This document shows, one piece after another, positions 54,289-62,602 of a DNA stretch of 64,000 nucleotides (position 1 is its first letter; every line of letters begins with the position of its first letter). Location of the stretch: contig NZ_VISL01000001.1 in NCBI RefSeq assembly GCF_007827465.1, positions 439,001 to 503,000 on the forward strand, read 5' to 3'. This stretch comes from Dokdonia sp. Hel_I_53 (GTDB taxonomy: Bacteria; Bacteroidota; Bacteroidia; Flavobacteriales; Flavobacteriaceae). A program made the translations under genes and the position numbers. The notes below the pieces were generated by a model. The model had not been told where the DNA came from and ran no database searches. It saw only the letters and a list, made by a program, of their open reading frames with translations.

Positions 54289-55329
54289 TTAAAGTGTTGC
54301 AAGACGACTATTAAATAAATAGTCTTCATAGGTATTGTTGTAATGAACTTTACGCTCTATAGATTTAACGACTTCAGTAGCAAAGTCAACTTCATACATC
54401 TGTCCCATCACATTGAGTCCTCCAGGCGAAAACACATTAATTTCCATTAATTTATTTCCTACAATATCGATCCCTACTAAAAACATACCATCTTGTACAA
54501 TTTTAGGCCTCACAATTTCTGCTAGCTCCATAATTTGATCTGTCATTTTTACTTTAGTAGGCACTCCACCAGCTTTTACGTTACTTCTAATATCGCCGCT
54601 TGCATTTACCCTTTGCATCATCGCATATTTACCATCTACTTGAAGGGGCTCACCATTTAGAAGCATAAGACGTGTATCTCCATTCTTTGCTTCTGGTAAA
54701 TATTCTTGAGCAATGACATAACCATCACGAGTTATTGCATCAATGGTTTGTGTTAGATTATGTTCATTCTTTTTGTCCATCATAAATACATTCTTACCTC
54801 CTGATCCTTGCAAAGGTTTAAGAATCATTTTTTGTTTTTGTTGTGCAAAAAATTCTCGTATTTCCTCATGATCACGTGTAATAATTGTTTTGGGCCTTAA
54901 AACCTCAGGAAAATGTTGAAAATACATCTTATTAACTGCTCCAGCTAATGTTCTAGGGTGGTTTAATACTAATACATTGTCACGCGTCGCTATTTCTCCA
55001 AAAATAAAAGCAGCATTTTGTGCCCATTCTCTTTCACCTATTTCATCAGAAGGGTCATTTCTTAAAAACAGCACATCGAGACTTTTTGATGTGATTCTAG
55101 TAAAAGGTTCTTCTTGAACTGCTTTAAAAAATGTTTCTTGTGAATTAAATTTTTTTTCAGCTATCGTCTTGCATCTTGCAGATAGGTGCCCATCACTCGC
55201 ATAAGCTAATTCGCCAACTCCTATAAAATAGACATCATGACCGCGATTATATGCGGCATATCCTAATGCTGGTGTAGTATAGTTTGGTTTTTCTGTTGTG
55301 TGATCATTGATTATAAATGCTATTTTCAT
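54289..55329 (-). CDS. Glutathione synthetase-like ATP-grasp ligase
   Basis: Cytoplasmic ligase of 346 residues. The N-terminal domain (AFIINDHTTEKPNYTTPALGYAAYNRGHDVYF) resembles prokaryotic GshB. ATP-grasp motifs: MILKPLQGSGGKNVFMM (phosphate loop), QEYLPEAKNGDTRLMLLNGEP, and MEINVFSPGGLNVMGQM, where FSPGG replaces the usual TSPTG. It joins an amino acid or peptide carboxylate to an amine. No GshA-like gene is present. The ATGA start-stop overlap with the DUF1704 gene means translational coupling, so its substrate is likely related to that peptidase rather than plain glutathione. Confidence 0.85.
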   Translation of the reverse strand: MKIAFIINDHTTEKPNYTTPALGYAAYNRGHDVYFIGVGELAYASDGHLSARCKTIAEKKFNSQETFFKAVQEEPFTRITSKSLDVLFLRNDPSDEIGEREWAQNAAFIFGEIATRDNVLVLNHPRTLAGAVNKMYFQHFPEVLRPKTIITRDHEEIREFFAQQKQKMILKPLQGSGGKNVFMMDKKNEHNLTQTIDAITRDGYVIAQEYLPEAKNGDTRLMLLNGEPLQVDGKYAMMQRVNASGDIRSNVKAGGVPTKVKMTDQIMELAEIVRPKIVQDGMFLVGIDIVGNKLMEINVFSPGGLNVMGQMYEVDFATEVVKSIERKVHYNNTYEDYLFNSRLATL

Positions 55330-57158
55330 AATTGTAATTTGATTAGTTTGTTAAGTGGAATTCCTTTACGGAGTATTTCTAAATTTTTTTGAACGTCAGG
55401 ACGATTTAGGAATCGAGGAAGCTTTGGTTCTTTCAATACCTGACGTCTCATCAACTCGTCAATGAGTTCAATATGATTCATACTAAACTTACCAGCATAT
55501 AAAATTCCTAGCTCACCTCCCTCTTTAATGTACTCTAGAACTTCCATTAATCCAGCTAGGTACACGGCATCTTTTGTGAGCCCACCTCCTCTATAGACCC
55601 GCATAGAAATATAGTAGGCAGTTTTATCTATGAAGTTATATTTTTTGTGAAGTAGATTAAAAGTTTCTATGAATGATGCGCCACTTACTAATGAGTTTGC
55701 CGCCATCACCCTTCCTGCTAATAAGCGCAATCTATTAATTTTTAAGCCACCTACTAAAACTTCTGCAAGTACAGCAAGGCCCTCTTGAAGTTGATCATAT
55801 CCAGCAAAGCCAGCATACATTTGTTTAAATGGTTGTTTTTTTCCGTTACAATACGTGAGTATGTGTGTAGCAACTTCATGTTGAATAAGTGCGTCACACC
55901 TTTCTATGTCTACTGAGAGCGTATCACTTATAAGTAATGTAGTTTCAGACACCATAATCCCTGCAACATCATCTCTTATTTCAAACTTAACATCTAATTC
56001 AGGGAATAGCTGCTTGAGATAATCTATCTCTTCTTGAGCTTTTGAGGCAAAGGTTTTACAATCGAGTGTATCAATATCGGTAGGGACTTCAGGATGAGGG
56101 TAGGCATTTAAAATTTCTATAGCTCCATCTATCACTTTGGGATCTATGGTTCCATAAAGGCTTTCACTTGTATATCTAAAATTATCTGTCCCTCTTTCTT
56201 CAAGCATTGTAAGCTGCTTTTCTATTTCTAACCTTTTATCACGTAATATATAAGCAATTGTAGGGTCGTCTACATCTTCTAGAGGTATATCATAGAGTGC
56301 TCTTTTTTCTCGTTCAGGGTCTATAGAAATTAATCGATACGCAAACGAAGGTGCTTTTAAAAATTTATTTTTTTTAAATTGTTCCCATTCCTTAAAACTA
56401 TTGACAGGTGTTGTACGTAGCAAGAAAGATAAACCTTCGCTTATATTTGCTAGCATTTTATCTGCATCTAAAGTTAATTTATCAATGTTAGTTTTACCTA
56501 ACATAAGATAGTGATTATAGGGATTTGATGTTTGTACGCGTATAAATTCGAAAGCTACTCTTTTCAGTATTTCTGATAATTTTGTCGTAAACTTTCTATA
56601 AAATAGAGAGAAAATTTGATTTTCTTCTGGTCTATGGTAAATTGTAGGTACACCAAGACCTAAGATTAAAGTGCTATTGTTTTTAGATTTTTTAATATCT
56701 AGTAAAGCCTTCAAATGTGTAGGGTGTCTTTTGTTTGTTCTTGAAATATTTAATGAGACCTCAGGATACAAAGATTTCATTTCTTGGATTCCATCCTCAA
56801 AGGCACCGATCGTCGTTGGAGATGTTTTGTCTGGGCACTTTAAGGAAAATATAGAAGTATTGTTCAAACTTAAGGGCCACATCTCAATAATTAAAAAAGC
56901 GTTAAGCTTTGTTGAAATAGTATCTGCAAGTCTCTCAACAAGTGGGTAAATATCAATGGTAGAGTGTACAATCAAATATGCTGCTTGCGTTTTTAGTAAC
57001 CCTGAGAAGTAATGATCATATTCAGTATACCTATAAATGCATATATATGGAACTATTTTATCAAAGTGTAGAACACCACCATTAGGCAGTGATTCATTAA
57101 TTGGTGTTGCATTTTTTAAGTCGTTTTCTAAACGATCAAGTACCTCTTCATTAAACAT
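55326..57158 (-). CDS. DUF1704 metallopeptidase (QEGLA-motif protein, MATCAP-like)
   Basis: Protein of 610 residues. ATG 57158 (MFNEEVLDRLENDLKN) is chosen; a TTG six codons upstream is possible. The C-terminal half is DUF1704 (PF08014): the zinc-peptidase motif HEVATHILTYCNG with HExxxH, then DQLQEGLAVLAEVLVGG containing the QEGLA glutamate. The family was named for flavohemoglobin expression modulation; the eukaryotic relatives are tubulin tyrosine carboxypeptidases (MATCAP). The N-terminal ~300 residues are hydrophobic and mixed, not recognised. No signal peptide. The next gene (an ATP-grasp ligase) starts inside its stop codon. A peptide-ligating and -cleaving pair is the natural reading. 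Confidence 0.85.
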   Translation of the reverse strand: MFNEEVLDRLENDLKNATPINESLPNGGVLHFDKIVPYICIYRYTEYDHYFSGLLKTQAAYLIVHSTIDIYPLVERLADTISTKLNAFLIIEMWPLSLNNTSIFSLKCPDKTSPTTIGAFEDGIQEMKSLYPEVSLNISRTNKRHPTHLKALLDIKKSKNNSTLILGLGVPTIYHRPEENQIFSLFYRKFTTKLSEILKRVAFEFIRVQTSNPYNHYLMLGKTNIDKLTLDADKMLANISEGLSFLLRTTPVNSFKEWEQFKKNKFLKAPSFAYRLISIDPEREKRALYDIPLEDVDDPTIAYILRDKRLEIEKQLTMLEERGTDNFRYTSESLYGTIDPKVIDGAIEILNAYPHPEVPTDIDTLDCKTFASKAQEEIDYLKQLFPELDVKFEIRDDVAGIMVSETTLLISDTLSVDIERCDALIQHEVATHILTYCNGKKQPFKQMYAGFAGYDQLQEGLAVLAEVLVGGLKINRLRLLAGRVMAANSLVSGASFIETFNLLHKKYNFIDKTAYYISMRVYRGGGLTKDAVYLAGLMEVLEYIKEGGELGILYAGKFSMNHIELIDELMRRQVLKEPKLPRFLNRPDVQKNLEILRKGIPLNKLIKLQL

Positions 57159-57260
57159 AGGTTTAAAGGTAATCAACCAACCATTTTAAACATGCTCAAC
57201 TCTAAGGTATTGACATTTGTTTAACGAGTAATGTTAAAGTACTCCTTTATCTTTTAAGAA

Positions 57261-57914
57261 TTAATTTTCAAATGCATATTGAACAATATTAGCACCCATT
57301 TGAAGTGCTTTACGTCTTACATCCTCTGGATCTCCATGTACTTCAGGATCTTCCCATCCATCACCTAAATCTGACTCTGTTGTAAAAAGTACGACAAGTC
57401 GATCTTCATAGAAAAGTCCCAGCGCTAATGGACGTTTGCCATCGTGTTCATGTATTTTAGGTAATCCTTTTGGGAATTTATAAGTTTGATAAAATATGGG
57501 ATGTGTCGCTGGTAGCTCTTTAAGTTCTTGTTCTGGAAAAATTTTCTTTAACTCTGTGGGTAAATATTTTTCCATTCCATAATTATCATCTATGTGTAAG
57601 AAGCCACCACTAATAAGGTACGCTTTTAGATTTTCTACATCTTCCTCAGTAAACAACACATTTCCATGACCAGTCATATGAACTAGTGGGAATTGAAAAA
57701 TATCTACACTCCCAGCATCTACCGTTTGTGGTTTTTTACGGATTCTGGTATTAATGTTCTGGTTACAAAAAGTGATGAGGTTAGGTAGCGCGGTAGGGTT
57801 ACTATACCAATCTCCACCACCTTTATATTTTAATACAGCAATGTCTTGCGCTTTCGCGAAAGCGCAGAATAATAAACTTATTATTGTTATTAAAAAGTAA
57901 ATTTTGAATTTCAT
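57261..57914 (-). CDS. DUF4159 domain exported protein
   Basis: Exported protein of 217 residues. The signal peptide MKFKIYFLITIISLLFCAFAKAQ ends at the palindrome-coded AFAKA (residues 18-22), so a palindrome copy supplies the cleavage region AKA-Q. The mature part starts DIAVLKYKGGGDWYSNPTALPNL, and contains HMTGHGNVLFTEEDVENLKAYLISGGFLHIDDNYG, the ThuA/glutamine-amidotransferase-like pattern of DUF4159. No catalytic cysteine is apparent. Function unknown. Lies downstream of the DUF1704 gene's upstream end on the same strand, 100 bases away. Confidence 0.88.
   Translation of the reverse strand: MKFKIYFLITIISLLFCAFAKAQDIAVLKYKGGGDWYSNPTALPNLITFCNQNINTRIRKKPQTVDAGSVDIFQFPLVHMTGHGNVLFTEEDVENLKAYLISGGFLHIDDNYGMEKYLPTELKKIFPEQELKELPATHPIFYQTYKFPKGLPKIHEHDGKRPLALGLFYEDRLVVLFTTESDLGDGWEDPEVHGDPEDVRRKALQMGANIVQYAFEN
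57847..57866. repeat. Dispersed palindrome, copy 15 (in DUF4159 signal peptide)
   Basis: Core 57850-57863, dyad 20 bp. Read on the minus strand as CAFAKAQ at the signal peptidase site. Confidence 0.92.
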
Positions 57915-58136
57915 ACTGCTTCGTGATTTAAACTTTATGATTGTAAATTTATTAGAGATTGCCTAATAAAGAGCTTTAAAACCTAATTAATTAATTAGTA
58001 GTGTTAACATTTTTGAAAACTATAACACTTTACAAACAAGTGTTTAAAACTTAGAACTTAATTTTATAGTCTGAGAGTTGTAACAAATAATCAATGATGC
58101 GACTTACTTGTATCAAATTAACACTTAAAATTAAAT

Positions 58137-59456
58137 ATGAAAAAATCAATGTACGCTGTAGCGGCTTTTGTCCTTAGTGGATTATCACTCACGGCACAAG
58201 AAGTAAGCTTTGAGGAGTATGATCTTGACAATGGAATGCACGTAATTTTACACCAAGATAATAGTGCTCCAGTAGTAACTACTTCTGTTATGTATCACGT
58301 AGGAGCAAAAGATGAAAACCCTGAAAAAACTGGTTTTGCTCACTTTTTTGAACATTTATTGTTTGAAGGGACAGAAAATATTGAAAGAGGTGAGTGGTTT
58401 AAAATTGTTTCTTCAAATGGGGGGCAAAATAATGCCAATACCACACAGGATCGAACCTATTATTACGAGGTTTTTCCATCAAATAATTTAGAATTAGGTC
58501 TATGGATGGAATCAGAACGATTGCTACATCCTATTATCAACCAAATAGGTGTTGATACTCAAAAAGAAGTTGTTCAAGAAGAAAAACGCCTACGGGTTGA
58601 CAATCAGCCTTATGGTCGTTTTCAAGAAGTTATAGGTAAGATGTTATTTAAAAAGCATCCCTATAGATGGACGACCATAGGTTCACTTGATCACTTAGCA
58701 AGTGCTACTTTAGAAGATTTTCAAAAGTTTAGCGATACTTATTATGTCCCTAATAACGCAGTGTTAGTTGTTGCAGGTGATATAAAAATAGATGAAACTA
58801 AGGAGATGATCAAAAAGTATTTTGCACCTATTCCAAAGGGAAAGGAAATTCAAAGAAATACTTTTAAAGAAGATCCTGTAGTTCCTGTACGTGAGAAATT
58901 TTACGATCCTAATATTCAAATTCCCGCTATTTTCATGGCTTATAGAACTCCAGCTCAAACTGAAAGAGATGCATATGTTTTAGATATGGTTTCTTCTGTT
59001 TTAAGTGATGGAAAAAGCTCTAGACTCTATAAAAAATTAGTAGATGAGCAAAAGCAAGCTCTACAAGTATTTGCTTTTAGTGGTGCTCAAGAAGATTATG
59101 GATCTTATTTAATTGGTGCCCTTCCTTTAGGAGATGTGTCATTGGATGTACTAATTACAGAAATGGATGAAGAAATCGTAAAGATCCAAAATGAACTTAT
59201 TTCTGAGCGCGATTACCAGAAGCTTCAGAATAAATTTGAAAGCAGATTTGTAAATTCTAATAGTAGTATTTCAGGTATTGCAAGCTCATTGGCTACTAAC
59301 TATATGTTATATGATGACACAAATTTAATTAACACAGAAATTGATATTTACCGTTCTATCACGCGTGAAGAAATACAAGAAGCAGCAAAAAAATACCTTA
59401 AAAAAGACGAGCGTGTAATTTTAGAGTATTTACCAGAATCTCAAAAAGAAAACTAA
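58137..59456 (+). CDS. M16 family zinc peptidase (catalytic subunit)
   Basis: Exported pitrilysin-type peptidase of 439 residues with signal peptide MKKSMYAVAAFVLSGLSLTAQ. The inverted zinc motif HxxEH is intact in FAHFFEHLLFEGTENIERGEW, with the third ligand downstream in QKEVVQEEKRLRVDNQPYGR. The R/Y pair of the family lies near GKSSRLYKKLV. It probably degrades periplasmic peptides. It is directly followed by a second M16 gene without the zinc motif (stop TAA then ATG, no gap), so the two likely form a heterodimer as in other M16B pairs. Confidence 0.93.
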   Translation: MKKSMYAVAAFVLSGLSLTAQEVSFEEYDLDNGMHVILHQDNSAPVVTTSVMYHVGAKDENPEKTGFAHFFEHLLFEGTENIERGEWFKIVSSNGGQNNANTTQDRTYYYEVFPSNNLELGLWMESERLLHPIINQIGVDTQKEVVQEEKRLRVDNQPYGRFQEVIGKMLFKKHPYRWTTIGSLDHLASATLEDFQKFSDTYYVPNNAVLVVAGDIKIDETKEMIKKYFAPIPKGKEIQRNTFKEDPVVPVREKFYDPNIQIPAIFMAYRTPAQTERDAYVLDMVSSVLSDGKSSRLYKKLVDEQKQALQVFAFSGAQEDYGSYLIGALPLGDVSLDVLITEMDEEIVKIQNELISERDYQKLQNKFESRFVNSNSSISGIASSLATNYMLYDDTNLINTEIDIYRSITREEIQEAAKKYLKKDERVILEYLPESQKEN

Positions 59457-61526
59457 ATGAAAAAGAATATCATACTTGGTGCATTTTTAATGCTTGCTAC
59501 AGCAACATATGCACAGATAGACAGGAGTAAACAGCCAGAATCAGGTCCAGCTCCCGAAATAAATTTAAAAGATCCCAGCACATTTGATTTGAAAAACGGA
59601 TTAAAGGTGATGGTAGTAGAAAATAAGAAACTCCCAAGAGTATCTATCCAATTATCCATGGACAATCCATTAATTGTGGAAGGTGACAAAGCAGGTGTTG
59701 CTTCACTTACTGGTGCAATGCTTGGAAAAGGTTCTTTAAATATTGAAAAAGACGTTTTTGAAGAAGAAGTAGATTATTTAGGAGCAACTATAAACTTTGG
59801 GTCACAGAGTGCGTACGCTAGTGGATTATCAAAATATTTCACAAGACTAATCGAACTTACAGCAGATGCAGGTCTTAATCCTAAATTCACTCAAGAAGAA
59901 TTTGATAAGGAGAAAACAAAACTTATAGAAGGTTTAAAATCTAATGAGAAGAGTGTATCTGCAATCGCTGGTCGTGTACAGAATGTATTAGCATATGGTG
60001 CAGACCATCCGTACGGAGAGTTTACCACTGAGGAAACAGTTAATAATGTAACACTAGCAGATGTAAAGGAATTTCATGCAAATTACTTTAGGCCAAATAA
60101 TGGTTATTTAATCATTATTGGTGATGTAGATTATAAAAACGTAAAGAAAGTAGTAAAAAAGTATTTTGAAAATTGGGAAGAAGGCGTTATTCCTCAAACT
60201 CCTTTTTCTAAACCAACGAATCCAGTAACTACAGAAATTAATTTTGTAAATATGGACAATGCCGTACAATCTGAAATTGCAGTACAAAACACGGTTGACC
60301 TAAAAATGACAGATGCGGAGTACTTCCCTTCTTTAATTGCAAATAATATCCTTGGTGGTGGAGGTGAAGCTAGGCTATTTAACAATTTGCGTGAAGATAA
60401 GGGTTATACTTATGGGTCTTATTCTAGAATAGGTAGTGATGATAAAACAGCAGCTCGTTTTAGAGCAACAGCAAGTGTTCGTAATGTTGTTACAGATAGC
60501 TCTGTAGTCGAAATAGTGAAAGAAATTAATCGAATAGGATCTGAATTAGTTTCTGCAGAAGAGCTTGCTAACGCAAAGGCAAAATATACAGGTAACTTTG
60601 TGCTAGCGTTAGAACGACCTCAAACGATTGCTAATTATGCGTATAATATAGAATCAAAAGGATTACCTAAAGATTTTTATAAGAATTATCTTACAAATAT
60701 TGATAAAGTCTCTCAGCAAGATGTGCAACGTGCAGCAAAAGATCTTTTTCAAGGAGAAAACTTACGCATTGTTGTTACTGGTAAAGGTGCCGATGTAATC
60801 GATAATTTAAATAATGTCGTTCTTAATGGTAAGAAGGTACCAGTAAAGTATTATGATACTTATGGAAGTGCAATTGCTCGCCCAGAATTTAAAAAGGAAT
60901 TACCTGCTGGAATTACTGTAAATAAAGTATTAGAGTCCTACATTGATGCAATAGGAGGTAAGGCAAAACTTGAAAATGTAAATTCTGTTTATATGAAAGC
61001 AGATGGAACAGTTCAAGGAATGACTCTTAACCTAGAAATGAAAAAAACTGCTAAAAATCAATTTTTTCAAAATGTTTTAATGGCAGGAAATTCATTGAGT
61101 AAACAAGTCTACAACGGTACAACTGGTTATTTAGTAGCACAAGGACAGCGTAAAGACCTTGATGAAATGCAAATGGAAAAAATGAAGTCAGAAGCATCTC
61201 CATTTTCTGAATTGATTTGGTTAAACGGTAATGCAACCTTGGAGGGAATAGAAAAAGTTGACTCAGAAGATGCTTACGTTGTTAAAGTTTCAGATGATAA
61301 ATCTGTTTACTATAGCACCACTACTGGGCTCAGACTTCAAGAGGTAAATGTAACTGAGGCGCAAGGACAAACCTTCAAGTCCACAATTACTTATGGAGAT
61401 TACAAAGATGTAGATGGGATTTTATTTCCATTCACGCTTGGTCAATCGATGGGCCCACAGAACATCGAATTCAAGATGACAGAGATAAAAGTTAATGAAG
61501 GGGTTTCAGACTCAGATTTTGAGTAA
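59457..61526 (+). CDS. M16 family peptidase-like subunit with extra C-terminal domain
   Basis: Exported protein of 689 residues with signal peptide ending ATYAQ. It keeps the M16 fold (LPRVSIQLSMDNPLIVEGDKAGVASLTGAMLGKGS, RPNNGYLIIIGDVDYKNVKKVVKKYF, GGGGEARLFNNLREDKGYTYGSYS) but has no HxxEH, so it is the inactive partner. The R/Y substrate-binding region is kept. A C-terminal domain of about 225 residues (from about residue 465, SYIDAIGGKAKLENVNSVYMKADG) resembles the lipoprotein-carrier (LolA-like) outer-membrane-sorting fold common in Bacteroidota. Strictly adjacent to the active subunit; followed by a terminator. Confidence 0.9.
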   Translation: MKKNIILGAFLMLATATYAQIDRSKQPESGPAPEINLKDPSTFDLKNGLKVMVVENKKLPRVSIQLSMDNPLIVEGDKAGVASLTGAMLGKGSLNIEKDVFEEEVDYLGATINFGSQSAYASGLSKYFTRLIELTADAGLNPKFTQEEFDKEKTKLIEGLKSNEKSVSAIAGRVQNVLAYGADHPYGEFTTEETVNNVTLADVKEFHANYFRPNNGYLIIIGDVDYKNVKKVVKKYFENWEEGVIPQTPFSKPTNPVTTEINFVNMDNAVQSEIAVQNTVDLKMTDAEYFPSLIANNILGGGGEARLFNNLREDKGYTYGSYSRIGSDDKTAARFRATASVRNVVTDSSVVEIVKEINRIGSELVSAEELANAKAKYTGNFVLALERPQTIANYAYNIESKGLPKDFYKNYLTNIDKVSQQDVQRAAKDLFQGENLRIVVTGKGADVIDNLNNVVLNGKKVPVKYYDTYGSAIARPEFKKELPAGITVNKVLESYIDAIGGKAKLENVNSVYMKADGTVQGMTLNLEMKKTAKNQFFQNVLMAGNSLSKQVYNGTTGYLVAQGQRKDLDEMQMEKMKSEASPFSELIWLNGNATLEGIEKVDSEDAYVVKVSDDKSVYYSTTTGLRLQEVNVTEAQGQTFKSTITYGDYKDVDGILFPFTLGQSMGPQNIEFKMTEIKVNEGVSDSDFE

Positions 61527-61545
61527 GCTTTATTAAACTATAATT

Positions 61546-61577
61546 AAAAAGATCGGCCTATTGCCGATCTTTTTTTT
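61546..61577 (+). terminator. Rho-independent terminator of the M16 operon
   Basis: Stem AAGATCGGC with GCCGATCTT around a five-base loop, followed by about eight Ts. Confidence 0.88.
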
Positions 61578-61588
61578 AAATATGATTT

Positions 61589-61602
61589 GCTTTCGCGAAA
61601 GC
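61589..61602. repeat. Dispersed palindrome, copy 16 (upstream of rnpB)
   Basis: Exact core between the M16 terminator and rnpB; flanks do not extend the dyad. Confidence 0.9.
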
Positions 61603-61682
61603 GGTATTTTAATCTTACTACTGTAAAAATTAAAGATATTTACTCCCAATTTTTCTGCTAGCTCTTTTCTAAAAAAACTACC

Positions 61683-62008
61683 TTTGCTAAAGCAGGCCGC
61701 CTTATCGATTCATGTATTTGAATAGGAAAGTCCGGACATCGTAGGGAAGCATAGCGGCTAACGGCCGTCACTTCAATTAATTTTGTAGGAGGACAAGTGC
61801 AACAGAAAGAATGTACAGGTAATGCTGTAGCGAACCCAGGTAAACTCTATGCGATGCAATGTCAAGTATACTCACAGTTAAGTGTACCCGCGCGTTGTGA
61901 GAGGGTAGGCAGATAGAGATTACTAGCAATAGTAATCCCAGATAAATGATAAGGAATTTCTAGACTGATCTAGATTGAACAGAACCCGGCTTATAGGCCT
62001 GCTTTTTT
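61683..62008 (+). ncRNA. rnpB: RNase P RNA, bacterial type A
   Basis: The catalytic RNA of RNase P, which removes tRNA 5' leaders. The P1 helix closes with GCAGGCC at 61692-61698 and GGCCTGC at 61996-62002, followed by Ts that may serve as terminator. Conserved core elements: TAGGAAAGTCCGGAC near 61724-61738 (CR-I/P4 5' strand, usually GAGGAAAGTCC), a GGAGGACAAGTGCAACAGAAAG block (CR II/III), and CAGAACCCGGCTTA near 61979-61992 (CR-V), which pairs with P4. No protein frame spans it. Ends are good to within about 5 bases. Confidence 0.95.
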
Positions 62009-62017
62009 AATTTGGAA

Positions 62018-62039
62018 TTACGCTTTCGCGAAAGCGTAA
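62018..62039. repeat. Dispersed palindrome, copy 17 (between rnpB and rsmD)
   Basis: Core 62022-62035, perfect dyad 22 bp, 10 bases after the end of rnpB and 2 bases before the rsmD stop. Confidence 0.92.
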
Positions 62040-62041
62040 AT

Positions 62042-62602
62042 CTACTCTTCTTCATCACTAGATGGAACTTCAAAGAAGCTAAAAGCATTTCCACCATAAT
62101 TACGTGTTTCTACGTAATTTATAAACGAGTCCATCTTTGTATACTTCCCATGTTCAATAATAAGTATGCCATCTTCATCTAATAAATTATTATCAAAAAC
62201 TAGCTGAACAATTTTTTCGAAGTCTTTGATGTCTATGTCGTAAGGAGGATCTGCAAAAATTACATCATACGTTCCAGTTGCTCTTTCTAGATATTTGAAA
62301 ACGTCACTTTTTATAGCATTAATTGAGAAGTCAAATTCATCTGCTATTTTATTTATAAATTGTATACAACTATAATGTCCATCTACAGCGGTTATTTGAT
62401 CTGTACCTCTTGATGCAAACTCATAGCTTATATTACCTGTACCAGCAAATAAGTCTAATACTTTTAGGCTGCTTATATGGTAGTTACTTCTAAGAATATT
62501 AAAAAGCGCCTCTTTAGCCATATCTGTAGTAGGTCTAACGGGCAATTTTTTTGGAGCAGCTATGCGCCGTCCTTTGTACTTTCCTGATATTATGCGTGTC
62601 AT
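62042..62602 (-). CDS. rsmD: 16S rRNA (guanine-966-N2)-methyltransferase RsmD
   Basis: Methyltransferase of 186 residues. Motifs: start TRIISGKYKGRRIAAPKKLPVRPTTDMAKEALFNIL, motif I VLDLFAGTGNISYEFASRG, and the catalytic FADPPYDI. Length and start pattern fit RsmD. Its ATG overlaps the DUF3822 stop by ATGA, so it is translationally coupled; it is the last gene of this operon. Confidence 0.95.
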   Translation of the reverse strand: MTRIISGKYKGRRIAAPKKLPVRPTTDMAKEALFNILRSNYHISSLKVLDLFAGTGNISYEFASRGTDQITAVDGHYSCIQFINKIADEFDFSINAIKSDVFKYLERATGTYDVIFADPPYDIDIKDFEKIVQLVFDNNLLDEDGILIIEHGKYTKMDSFINYVETRNYGGNAFSFFEVPSSDEEE

